Assembly (NCBI GenBank): GCA_022478985.1
Contig: JAKSZP010004205.1
Location: forward strand, 1 to 64,000
Reading direction: 5' to 3'
Source of the DNA: Massospora cicadina
Lineage: Eukaryota > Entomophthoromycota > Entomophthoromycetes > Entomophthorales > Entomophthoraceae
Length of the DNA: 64,000 bases
Shown one piece after another: positions 35,700-46,228 of this stretch. Position 1 is the stretch's first letter, and each line of letters begins with the position of its first letter. The notes under the pieces are model-generated. The model did no database searches. It was given only the letters and a program-made list of their open reading frames with translations, and was not told where the DNA came from. The translations under genes were made by a program, and so were the position numbers.

Positions 35700-36750
35700 T
35701 CCATTACTTTAGATGCTTAGCGTGGACTTGATTTACAACTCTTTTATCCAAAAGATTCTTAATGGATTAGGCACAGTCGCTATCTTGATGATCACTTCAA
35801 ATGGACCTGACCATGATGCATCTAATTTGTTTCTTCTTTCAAAACCATGCATATTGCAATAGGCTACTCTTTCTCATATTTGATATTCTTCTAAGGCCAG
35901 TCAATTCTTACCGTCCATCAATTTTGCTCATATCCTTTTCTTCAAAGTTTTTTAAAATTCTTACAATTGCATATCAATCATGATATTTGTCAGTCAGTTC
36001 ATTAACGCTTGGTACTCATCCCCAACTTAGGTTCCACCACTGAATATAAAATTGGTGGCAACACAGGCTTTCTCCCATACAACAACCCAAATGGCGTCTT
36101 TCCCATTGCTGTATGATGACTAATATTGTAGGCAAACGTCACCAAACTCAGGTACGTTCACCACACGGAAGTTCTCCCTGTGAATAGCTTCCTCAGCGTC
36201 CTGGCCAGCGTTCCATTCACCTGTTCTACCAGTTCCTTCATCTCCGGCCAGTAAGGTACTGAAACAACTCCTCTGATCCTCATTATCTCATTTAATCTTA
36301 AGATCACATGAGATGTGAAGTTGGTCCCATTGTCACTAAGCAGGACCTGCGGACATCTATGCTGGTATACTACTTGATCCAGGATGAACCTCGCGGTACT
36401 GGTAGCGTCTACTTTCGTTAGGGCCTACATTTTTGACCCATCTCATCATATGGTCAATGGCAGCTATAATGTACTTGACTCCCCTGTGCTCATCATCAGC
36501 GGTCCCATCACATCAATGAACACCTTGTGCCAGGCAAATCCAGGGTGGACCAGTCATTATCCAGTTGTATTCTTATGTGGTTTGTGCAGCTGGCACTCCA
36601 CACAACAAGCTAGATAATCTGCAACATCGTAGTTGATGGCTTCCCAGTAATAGTACTGGCAAATATGATTGGTTGTTTTCCTCAGGCTCCATGCCTGACA
36701 ACCTTGCGAGCTGCTTGCACTATAGCTGCTCTTTCCGGCGGTTTTGGTAA
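35700..36750 (-). pseudogene. Element III integrase remnant
   Basis: Minus-strand sequence near 36345-36300 corresponds to the NGTNFTSHVI block around the second catalytic Asp (Asn here at the Asp position), and 36250-36190 to the PYWPEMKELVEQVNGTLAR block around the catalytic Glu. The zinc-binding Cys pair is near 36610-36590. It lies downstream of RNase H as in other gypsy elements. Broken by stops. Confidence 0.6.
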
Positions 36751-36818
36751 TAATAACAGCTTCCCATTTATTGTCTTAAATACTTGTCCTTCCATAGTCT
36801 CAGTGTTTTCCATTGCTT

Positions 36819-38160
36819 CTAAAGCGCGCCTTGGATTTCTTTGGGCTCGTCCCCAATTTTTCCATTGACCATTCTTTGGAATAGATCATCCACCTGTGGG
36901 TATACCATCTGGATCATTGGCAACCATAACAAGCCATCCACATTCTGGTGAGAAGCCCCTGCTCTGTGGAAAATCTCATAATCATAAGCCTGGAGCTTAA
37001 GTGCCCATTGGGCCAGTCGTCCTTCTAACTCTCTTAAATTGTGCAGCCAACGCAGAAAAGAGTGGTCCATCACCACCTTAAAGTGCATTCCATGGATGTA
37101 CACCTGAAACTGCTTTCATGCATAAATGACCACAAGGCATTTATGTTCAGTCACGGTGTAGTTTCTCTCAGCAGCTGAGAGTGTTCAGCTCACATACACC
37201 ACCAGATGTTTTTCCCTAAGTTCGTCTACTTGGCTTAGTACAGCGCTGATCGCTGTCAATGAAGCATCAGTTTGAATAATAAACTCCTGATCAAAATTTG
37301 GATATTTCAGAATCAGCAAATTTATTAAATACCGGGATAACTCATCAAAAGAGTCCTGGTCCTCTTCATTCCATATATCTCTCTTTTTTGGATCCTTCAA
37401 TAAATGGAATAATGGCTCAGCTATTAGGGGCAAAGTCCCAAATAAATCTTCTGTATTATCCGACCATCCCAAGGAACACTTGGATGTCTCAGACACTCTT
37501 TGGCACAGCCATCCATTCTATGGCCTCTATTTTCTGGGCTTGTGGATGCAATCCACTGAGTTGATCATGAATCCCAGATATTCCAATTCTTTCTTAAAGA
37601 AGTGGCACTTCCTTGGCTTGATCTTCAGGTTAGCTTCAGACAGTCATTTAAATACTTCTTCCAAGTGGTGTAGGTGATCAGTAAATGTCCTACTGAACAC
37701 GTTTATATTGTCCAGATATACCAGGACGCACAACAACTTCAAGTCACTTAATATCTCATCCATGGCCCTCTGAAACGTTGCAGGCGCATTACATAGACCC
37801 TGGGGCATCCTCGTCAGTTGGTATAGCCCCTGCGCGGTAATATTCATGCATTTTTCTGGTCTTCCTTTGCAAGTCAATCTGCCAATATCCTGAGAACAGA
37901 TCTATTGCAGAGAAATACTTCGCTTCTCACAAACAATCTAATGCATTGTCAATCCTTGGTAGGGGATATGAATCCTTCTTCATAATTTTATTTAGCTTTT
38001 GGTAGTCAATCACCATCTGGTTGGAAATATCATTTTTCTTTACAATCAGAATCAGACTTGCCCAGGGACTTGACAATGGAACTAAAAGCCCATGCTTCAC
38101 TAGTTTGCTGATTTCATCCTCCACTACCAATTCAGCAGCTTTTGATCATCAGATTAGTCT
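36819..38160 (-). pseudogene. Element III reverse transcriptase and RNase H
   Basis: Frames 38130-37927 (SPWASLILIVKKNDISN, then MVIDYQKLN) and 37877-37644 (MPQGLCNAPATFQRAM, VYLDNINVFS) form the RT. The YxDD box is YLDN, with the second Asp lost. RNase H follows with FIIQTDASLTAISAVLSQ (37290), FKVVMDHSFLRWLHNL and LEGRLAQWALKLQAYDYEIF (37100-36960). Stops separate the frames. Confidence 0.8.
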
Positions 38161-38879
38161 CATCCTGATTGGCAAATTTTCCCCAGTGTTGACCTTGTGG
38201 ATCATATCTCATGTGCATCCCAAATTGTGGTCATCCTGAGCAAACACTTCCCAATACTTTTCAAATAGTTTGAGCACCTCCTCTAACTGGCCTTCTGACA
38301 GATCAGCGAGCAGCTCTCAATCAACCAATAATTTAATACTTTTGGTTACCCCGGCTGGTAATCCCATCTCATCAAGAGTCCCAAAATCGTGGAATCTTCT
38401 AAATTCAGCCATTGGGATCAGATGAACAAATGTGATGATCTGATTCCTCTTGATCTTCATCAGTTTTTCATTTAAGTTCGCCAGGAGAGCTCAAATTTCT
38501 CCATGGCCTGGCATTACTATCCCAGAAGTCACCCAAGGCTCCACTTTGAACTTCTTCCAGGGACTTCCAACCTCCCCATATAACAGCTCAGGTATCTCCA
38601 ATGTCAACCCTGTGTCGACTATCATCAGCAATCCTGGCGGTATGGTCCTCTCATTCTTGATCCTCAGTGGAATTCCCCAGTTCTTTAGGATTTCCGCCAT
38701 CATTTTGCATCACTTTCTACCAACTAATTGGTACTGAATTGGGACAATGCCATCATTGTATATTAGATTGATGAAGTTGTTTCTCAGATTCAGCGGAGCT
38801 TCACCATCCTTCTGATATACCAATGATAAGTCTTACCCAATATGGTCAACATATTATCCTCAAAGTTATATTTAACTCC

Positions 38880-39140
38880 ATATTTTCATAGAAGCTCTGA
38901 TCCAATCAGAGTGTCATAGTTTTGGTTGGCCAAAACTATTGCTGGCGCAGATATCACCAATGACCTGAATCATAGTGGCAACGCGCTATATGCTTCACAG
39001 GAGACGGTGGTGTTTGGCCCAGCTGTCCCATATTCTTTCTTTTGTTCCAAGTCTGGTGAGATCTTCATCCTCTTTACCAGCTTAGTTGAGACAACATTGA
39101 TGGGTGCTCCACTTTTGACAATCGCCCTCACCCACACTCA
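38880..39140 (-). pseudogene. Element III aspartic protease
   Basis: The minus strand from about 39120 reads KSGAPINVVSTKLVKRM (the catalytic D-T/S-G-A appears as K-S-G-A), then EAYSALPL and QNYDTLIGSELL, the second half of the retropepsin fold. Closely similar to the protease of element II. The missing Asp suggests inactivity. Confidence 0.65.
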
Positions 39141-39599
39141 ATTCACTTGTATGTCTATATATATACACTCATAGTATTGCAATATGGTGTTTACTGAGGG
39201 AATAGCGGCATTATTAGCCAAATCTAGGGTGTGAATAATTTGTGCCGATAAATCAGGAAATGATTCCTTTATCATGCTGAGGGGGATCAACAAATTGGCC
39301 TCATCTAAACAGACTTCAGATAATTCTTCAGGATTCTCAGCGGTTCAAATATTGTCTACCAATTGTCAGGCATATGGCCAGGAAACTTCCTTGATTATCT
39401 CAGGGTCGATTCTTTTTGCCCTGGATCTGATCACAGCATTTACATCCAGATTGACCGCTTTATACAGCTGATCCTGCTCGTCATCTACTAACAGATCACT
39501 GATATCAATTTCTTCAGTCATAATGTCAGAAGGAACAGATTTCTCCGCAGCTATAGACTGTTCCCCATCTAGGCTGCGGTCCCTTTTCCCAAATCCTTA

Positions 39600-40850
39600 G
39601 TGGCTGCTGACTCTTTGGCTTGGACCACGTTGATCTAATCCTTCAGCTTCTTACAGTGCATGGCAAAATGTCCTTTCCAACCACATTGGTAGCAGACCTT
39701 TTCCTTCTTGTTTAACCATCTGAATTCTTTGGGCTTATTCCCTGGCACAGTTTGATTGGTCATCTCTTTAGCTCTTTTGTTTCCCTTAGTGGGATTTGGA
39801 TTGTGTACCGGATTGGATTTGAAGCTTCTATTTGGGGCATTAAATGTCACTCCAAAAATATTCAAATTATCTACCATTTGCGAGGTAGTTATTTCTGTTG
39901 TGAACATGGAATACATCATGATATGCAAATTGTGATAGAGCTGAAGGGCTGCTTGCAAGGTGATTCTAGCATCAAAGTCATCCAATACTTTTTCTCTGAC
40001 CAGGATCTGTGACTCCTGGTAAAACTGATCCGCAAAGCTAGCTAGAGACTCATCTTTATGGAACTAGATTCCCATAAATTCCTGCTTGCACTTCAACATG
40101 CGCGTCAGACTCCCAAACTTTTATGATGGCTGCCTTTGCCTCAGCATACAACCAGCTGTCCCCCTCCAGGTGTGGTAACAATAAGTTCTGACAGTCAGTG
40201 TCTAGGAAATTCAAGACCGTCAGCGCCTTTTGACAATCCTCTTAGCCATTCATGGACATGTTGAAAAGTTGGAAAACACTGAGGCATTATCCTGATGGAA
40301 TGTTGGTAATTTTGGCGTTGCCTTAAATTCCTCCAAGTTATTTCTGGCCGATTCTCTCAGTTCAGTCACTCAGCTAACTTGAGGAGTGACTTTGGTTGTC
40401 ATCTCTATAATGGCAGCAAAAGTGGGTGGCATGTTCCTTGGAGTATTCAACTTCCCAAGTATCATGTTAGGACTTCTTTCTTCAGCATCGCTTGTCATAT
40501 CAGGCTTACAAGTACATTTGTGAGTTTTCAAGTTCCTCCACCTGTATGATCAGTCACTCTATATCCACACTGAATTTTCTCAAATGAACGCAATCTGCTT
40601 CTCACTCCATTTTCAGATATAAAACCTCTTGAATGAGGTCCCCTTCTTTCTTCTTCAATGAAGTTACTTTCCCAAGTAACTCATTCCTGAAGCCTTCAAC
40701 GTTCTCTATCCCTTCCTCCACCTTGGTGACTCGTTCTAAGGCCACAAACTCCCGATGGTCTGCTGAGTTTAGAGCATTCTGGTTTAAGTGGCTAACTCAG
40801 TCCACAGTTTGCGTAGCTCATCTTTATATGACATTCTTATAAATTCTGCA
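39600..40850 (-). pseudogene. Element III gag with intact CCHC knuckle
   Basis: The frame 39985-39635 ends with CYQCGWKGHFAMHC, an intact CX2CX4HX4C zinc knuckle followed by Lys-Lys, and carries LNIFGVTFNAPNRSF in its middle. Upstream frames towards 40850 are broken but fit a gag of about 400 residues. The protein would form the virus-like particle. Confidence 0.7.
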
Positions 40851-40860
40851 ACTCAACTAT

Positions 40861-40877
40861 CCCTGTAGTGAGCACCA
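40861..40877 (-). promoter_or_regulatory. Primer-binding site of element III
   Basis: CCCTGTAGTGAGCACCA on the plus strand, three nucleotides before the right LTR. Identical to the site at 15452-15468. Confidence 0.85.
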
Positions 40878-40880
40878 ACT

Positions 40881-42049
40881 TGTAAAAATTTACTGGTGGT
40901 TGTTATCTGCAAGCAACCCTAGTAACCTTTTTACTGCACAGGTTTGGTTTCCTCATGCACTTTGTCACATTGTATAGTAGATTATTGTTCAATAATAGTA
41001 TGGCAACTATTATCTGTAGTTAAGTATGAATTCTTATATCTTAGCCCAACGCTCGTCCAGTATTCCTGATTAAATACTTGTGATGTTGTACTCGTAGGGA
41101 TTCGTTTCCTTGCTCTGTCCAACCTGATCTTTAATGAGATACCATGGTGACAGTCTCTTTAGTCCAACACACAGTCAGCAGCTATCCCCAATTGTGACTC
41201 CTTCTTCTCTAGATCCCCACTCAGATCTTTACTCTTTCTCTAAGAGTCTTCCAATTATTGCACACAGCAATAATATCCTTGAGACAGAATAGCACAATAT
41301 AGCTGATGATAGTTTACTTGTTAAACTATATACTGAATGAACAACTTAGAACTATATATCTGTAATATGATCTAATTATCTGTTGCATTATCTCCTGTAT
41401 TATCTGTTTTTTATTATAGTGAATCCTAGGGAATTTATAGTGGGGATTTGGTCATCTAACCCTCAGTTGATACCTCTTTAATGAAATGGCAGCTGTTGCC
41501 ATTGAATCACCCATCCTTTTCTAAGCAGTAATAGTCTTCCCTATCCTGGCTAAGATTCTGATGATAGACATTCTCGAGATTTAAATGGAAAGAGTTAGAA
41601 AATGTGTCCCTAATGTTTTCCTCTTGATCCAAGCAAACCAACCATATTTAGATAGTGACCTGCTTAGATAATGAGACTTATTACCCATTAAGGCAGGTTG
41701 CACACTAACCAATCAATTTGCTAGTTGCAGGTGGCATCACTCGCCTTGCAACTTGCTATTCATTCCCAATCAGTTGGTGATAAAACCTGACTGATACCAA
41801 TTGGTACACCTGATAGTTAATCACTATCAGATGCCCCTATTTTGTCAGCAACTCCACCTGATGAGATCTTAAGTATTCATCCAGATTGATCCCTGACAAA
41901 TATGACCAGGCAAATATCCCAAAATCCACCAAATGTGGCTACTCTGAAACTCAGGTCAACTGATTTCCAAATCACTTCACCTTAGGGAATTTTCCCCTAG
42001 TGATTCCAGGTAATCTAGCAGGCTAGGAATATGGGCAAAAATCCCAACA
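40881..42049 (-). repeat. Right (5') LTR of element III
   Basis: 1169 bp, TGTAAAAATTTACTGG to GGGCAAAAATCCCAACA; pairs with 32491-33656. Followed by GGAGG (42050-42054). Confidence 0.9.
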
Positions 42050-42054
42050 GGAGG

Positions 42055-42665
42055 TGAAGACCATAGGCAACTCTGGCATTTCCCTGCCTCATTACCCACA
42101 ATATTCAAGGCCAATAGCAAAAATTTTGAGTTCCTCATTGCTTATGTTACCAGCCTGGATGGCAAGTGACTATTCAAATAGTTCCACATAGTACTGACAT
42201 GGCGGCATTCTGCCTGTAATAAAAATTCTATATATTAAAATTTTTGAGTGGCAGGAAGAAATTCTGCTTTGATATTGATATTTTAGTTTTCTAGGGACTT
42301 GACCTTTTGGCCCTGGGTTCCAACTTCAAGTTTTAAAGCTTAAAGAGCTAATAAAAATCAGTATCAGAATGAACAGCTCCAGTCATATCTACATCCAAGC
42401 TATAGGTGACATTCATGTATGTCAGTTATCTTGGCTAAATCCTTGAATTGATGGTCATGGCCAAGTATAATATCTGACAGTTGGCCAACGTGAGCTTTTA
42501 AAGCCACACATACTTTGTCAACATCATCAGACTGGATTTATGGGGCTGTGAGGGTGACCTCTTCAACTTCTAACCCTGGTACTACTTTTTCTAAAAAGGC
42601 TCCTTCCTTAAAACTACTGGGATCCATATTTGGTTATATTGAACTACAGAGAACTATAGTGAGCC
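42055..42665 (-). pseudogene. Element P gag N-terminal remnant
   Basis: This is the portion of element P right of element III. On the minus strand it reads towards 42055 from the primer-binding site and contains short broken frames rich in Asp, Lys and Leu. No domain is recognisable. The assignment rests on its position between the primer-binding site and the gag piece at 30950-32485, and on the duplication GGAGG joining both. Confidence 0.45.
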
Positions 42666-42682
42666 CCCTGTAGTGAGCACAA
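42666..42682 (-). promoter_or_regulatory. Primer-binding site of element P
   Basis: CCCTGTAGTGAGCACAA on the plus strand, one mismatch to the shared 17-mer, preceded by GAGCC as at 15447. The 5' LTR of element P should start just right of it. Confidence 0.65.
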
Positions 42683-43870
42683 CAAATTTGAACTTGGTGC
42701 TTAGGCATTGCATCTCAAAGCCATGGGTTTTCAACTTAAATAAATAAGGTGCTGTATGAAGACAGCCACTTTAGTAAACTTGTAAAATGGATAAGTTTGT
42801 CAAGAGAGATTTTTTTATAAAACAGGATAAAATCACAATGTAGTATCACACTCCCAAAGGCTCAACTTCTTCACCAGATAATATCTTTAGCTAGGTTCAA
42901 TTATAGCAATGTACCAAAAAAATTCTTCCCTCTTAGAATTTACCCTAGATATCCCCTCCTACTAGCGTTCCTATGGGTGCTTTTCATGTGTATCAAACAG
43001 CACTCCAGAGTGGTAGACTAATAGGCTATAATCTAAATTAGATTAATCAAACAAATATCTAAGGTCAGTGTATTTACATTCTAGTTACAATCAACTGATT
43101 GCATTAGAGCTCCGGCAGAATGCCATAATAAGATTCATTCAACTAAATATTTTAGCCAGTACAAGGGACAAGATAATGGATAAGGGTATAGGCAGCGGAA
43201 GCAGATCTAATCCGCCAAGGCCAAGAGCCTAAGCAATTACTAGATCAAGGTGACAGTTGCACCGAGGGGATTATGAGTTTTGATTCAATAGATTTACAAT
43301 TCTAGAGTTGGGCCAAGAGTACCAAAAGTAATTTAATACAACTTTGGCAACTCCTTAGGAAGTCAAGGGCCGTGCACTTGAGACTCTTATCCCAACGAAT
43401 CCAGTTTCTAAGTATTAGTGAAATATAGATATTGCAAAAGATCTCATGAACTGATGGTCGGTCAAACCAATTGCAATAGTCATGCATACCAAACTAATCT
43501 TCCAAATCAGGCAAAGATTGATTAATTTATAATCTTAGTTAAAGAACTCTGAATTGATATATTGACCTTCTCAGTACTCATCGGATTAATACATCAAAAT
43601 CAATCTGAATCTTTTGATTTTGATTAAACATTGCTTTAAAAATAATTCGATTTTCATGAGTCCTCTTAGGCACTGAACAATATTATTCCTCGAGGTAAAA
43701 CATAGTATAATTAGATAGGCTAAATTGATTTCACACTAGTACTTAAAACAGGTAAAATTGATTTTTCGATTTATTAGGTGAGGTTCTCCCTCGAGTAGCT
43801 TAAGCTGGAGAACCTGCAGAGGTACTCTACTCCTCGATATTCTTTTTTGGAGAGCATATTTCCAGTGTCC
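42683..43870. other. Unassigned region, probably LTR of element P and flanking DNA
   Basis: No convincing gene. The first few hundred bases should be the 5' LTR of element P, but no second copy is in the window to define its end. Only short frames occur. Confidence 0.3.
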
Positions 43871-43885
43871 AAGTTTTACTATATA
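43871..43885. repeat. 15-bp target-site duplication of the SINE, left copy
   Basis: AAGTTTTACTATATA at 43871-43885 is repeated exactly at 44171-44185. Confidence 0.85.
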
Positions 43886-44170
43886 AATTTTAAATTTTAT
43901 TCGAGGTGGGCCGACCTGGGGACGGTACCGCACCGATTAGGGAAGTGAAGAAAATGGGAAAGGAGGATAAAACCCGGAAAACCTCCATGCGCGGCGTATG
44001 ATAGGCCAGGAACTCCATGGACCGCCTTTGCTATTCGCTATCTCGGTTCGGGGCATTGGCGCGCAAAACCAACACAGTCAAAATCGTCCCCTACCCAAAG
44101 TCCATTACCGGGATCGAACTCGGGAGGCAGTGGTAGAGGGTCCATACTCTACCACTTGGGCATCCTCCCT
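43886..44170 (-). mobile_element. tRNA-derived SINE
   Basis: A 285-bp unit between exact 15-bp duplications. On the minus strand, starting at 44170, it has an A box (TGCCCAAGTGG, 44162-44152) and a B box (GTTCGATCC, 44119-44111), about 33 nt apart, the internal RNA polymerase III promoter of a tRNA. The expected T-stem and acceptor stem do not pair, so it is not a functional tRNA. A body of unrelated sequence of about 200 bp follows, and it ends in an A/T-rich tail (43905-43886). Such elements are copied by LINE enzymes in trans. The head contains an inverted repeat GTGGTAGAG/CTCTACCAC. Confidence 0.8.
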
Positions 44171-44185
44171 AAGTTTTACTATATA
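44171..44185. repeat. 15-bp target-site duplication of the SINE, right copy
   Basis: Exact copy of 43871-43885; it starts directly at the 5' end of the SINE. Confidence 0.85.
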
Positions 44186-44484
44186 CAGTAGTTGTATACT
44201 TAACATTTATGTCATATAAGCAAACTATAGTTTATAATTATGATTTCTAAACAGCTCTATTAAGGTATCTGCTGCTTAACTATAATAACAATGGATGCCT
44301 GTTAAAAAGACTAAAATAAGTTAAACCTGCAAAATCATACAATTATTTAATTATATTAAATATTATTATATAATTGATATTATATAATTACAGCTACCTT
44401 ATGAAAAAAACAAAAAAATCTACTGTATAAACTTTATCATTATTTATTGTATTATTAAATTCAGAGAGAAATGTTTACACCACA

Positions 44485-46228
44485 TTAATGTCTCCACCCA
44501 AGAGCATGACCATTTTCCATCTGAGGCTCCAGCAGTCCTCGAAAAATAACTCTATGCCCATTCAAAGTTGTCTTTGTATGATTTTCTAAATTTAGTATCT
44601 CCCAACGTGCGCCATATCCTAAAGTGTTTCGAATTTCATATGCTTGACGTTTGTTCTAGATACCAAGTGTTAATATTTTAGAGTAAAAATAATGGTAACA
44701 ACCTTTTTAAAATCTAAAAATATGGTAAATTAGAAATAACAAAAAATTTGATAATAAATTCGCCGTAATTAGAAAGTATCAAAAGTGGCTAAAACAGGCC
44801 CTAAACATCAAGTATAGGTCAAGTTGCCTATTAATATTAATAGCAGGATTTGGTTTATTTAGTTATAATATTCATTAATTGCGCATGTTACATATTAACT
44901 TAAATAAATTAAAAAAGGGAACCCCCACCAAAAAGATTGTTTTCTAAACGTGATCTATCACCAGTATGCAAAATTTGATACAAATTAACATAATTGGTAT
45001 CTCCGTTTATCCTTTTCGATTTTCTTTTTCCAAAAATCAGAGATATTAAGTTTAAAAACATCATTACAAGTCCTAACCGCTCCATTAGTATTACCTAGCA
45101 TGGAAGTATATATTAAAGAATTCAAGAATGTAAGCCTTTTGAGATATTGGGTTAAACAAAAAACTGATATTATCAACAAAAAAAAGTTCAGAAAACATTA
45201 TTTAAAAAAGGAACTTACTGGCAAAAAATGAAGATTTGTCCAAGCGATGTCAGATACAATATTTGCTAAAGTTTGATTGGCTAACTTATTCTTCTCCTCT
45301 TCAGCTTTAATAAAATGAGAATAAGTTTATAAGAGGCATACATCCTGAAAAATTAGGCCAAAAAGTATCAGTGCTGTCTCTATGACAATGCTTGGCTAGC
45401 GCACGACCACCTGAGGTCAAAACACTTGGCCTAACTCCTTTTCTAAGGGGCTGAGTTTTATTATACGAATGACAAGCACAGAAAGAAGCGACACATTCAT
45501 ATAACGAGGGTAAAGCAAATTTATCAGAAAACGGATCTGCCTTTGAAAAAATGCTTCCTTTTGTCTCATAAAGTCCAAAAAACAATCCGAGATCTTGGGG
45601 ACTTATAATCTAGGTCATTTGTATCTTTCGTTCCAGAAAAAAATTACCTCGGTTAAGAATATTTGAAGTGAACGGGGGCATTCTTCGATTTCATAGGTTT
45701 TGGCACCTCCAAAGTAAGACAACCAATAAATTTTATGTTTTTCAAGAAACTCTTCTATATAATTCATTCTTTCTATTTATTAAAACCCCTAACTACCAAG
45801 TCAACTTACCTTTTTAAACTAGAAATTTCTCTTTGTAGCAAATGGACTTTAGAAACCCTGAATTCGGCAGGTATCCGAGTCTTCTTTTGATTAATTAAAA
45901 ACCATATATTTTTTGCAAGAAGCCGATAAAATGGCCTCGTTATCAGTGCGGGGCGCAAAAATGCAATTGCATTATAATCAGCTCCTTCAATGTTGTTCAA
46001 GTTTGAAGTAGAAAGCAAGCGAAGCAAATCATTTAACATTCGATGTTTACATCTTTGTCACACTACAAACTTTTCAATCGTCAGTTACTTTTTACTTACT
46101 TCATCCCTATCTTCTTCTAGTAATGCTGCGCACCAAGACGGAGATAATCCCCCAATATTACTTTCAGAAGTTGAGGCTTCATAGATTCTTTTGACCTCGG
46201 AAATGAACAATTCTTCGGGTGCAACCAT
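44485..46228 (-). CDS. Conserved-looking host protein of unknown function, six exons, 342 residues
   Basis: Proposed exons on the minus strand: 46228-46089, 46052-45810, 45768-45648, 45609-45342, 45304-45219 and 44655-44485; their sum is 1029 nt, an exact multiple of three ending in TAA. The first four introns are 36, 41, 38 and 37 nt with GT...AG ends; the fifth is 563 nt. The start MVAPEELFISEV follows an A-rich leader. Motifs include GGRALAKHCHRD (exon 4), KLANQTLANIV and WTNLHFLP (exon 5), and at the C-terminus YEIRNTLGYGARWE, FRGLLEPQM and GHALGWRH. The C-terminal GYGARW...LEP.M..GH..GW.H wording resembles, from memory, a widespread uncharacterised eukaryotic family; I cannot name it. 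Intron 1 has an alternative donor (46099) that breaks the frame. No signal peptide or membrane segment. Confidence 0.75.

Larger units (their letters stand above)
32491..42049 (-). mobile_element. Ty3/gypsy retrotransposon III, nested in element P
   Basis: A 9.56-kb element with LTRs of 1166 and 1169 bp, 5-bp duplication GGAGG, primer-binding site at 40861-40877 and a polypurine tract at 33657-33672. Minus-strand order is gag (40850-39600), protease (about 39140-38880), RT (38160-37640), RNase H (37500-36820) and integrase (about 36750-35700). An unusual 2-kb segment lies between integrase and the 3' LTR and holds plus-strand ORFs. Pol is broken in several places. Confidence 0.9.

Noticed and set aside
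44101..44170. tRNA gene on the minus strand
   Set aside because: A and B boxes are present, but the T-stem and acceptor stem do not pair, and a 200-bp body with flanking duplications follows. It is a SINE head.
44985..45179. 64-codon minus-strand frame as a separate gene or exon
   Set aside because: It lies in the long fifth intron; including it would need extra splice sites and the flanking exons already join in frame. Kept only as a question in the findings.
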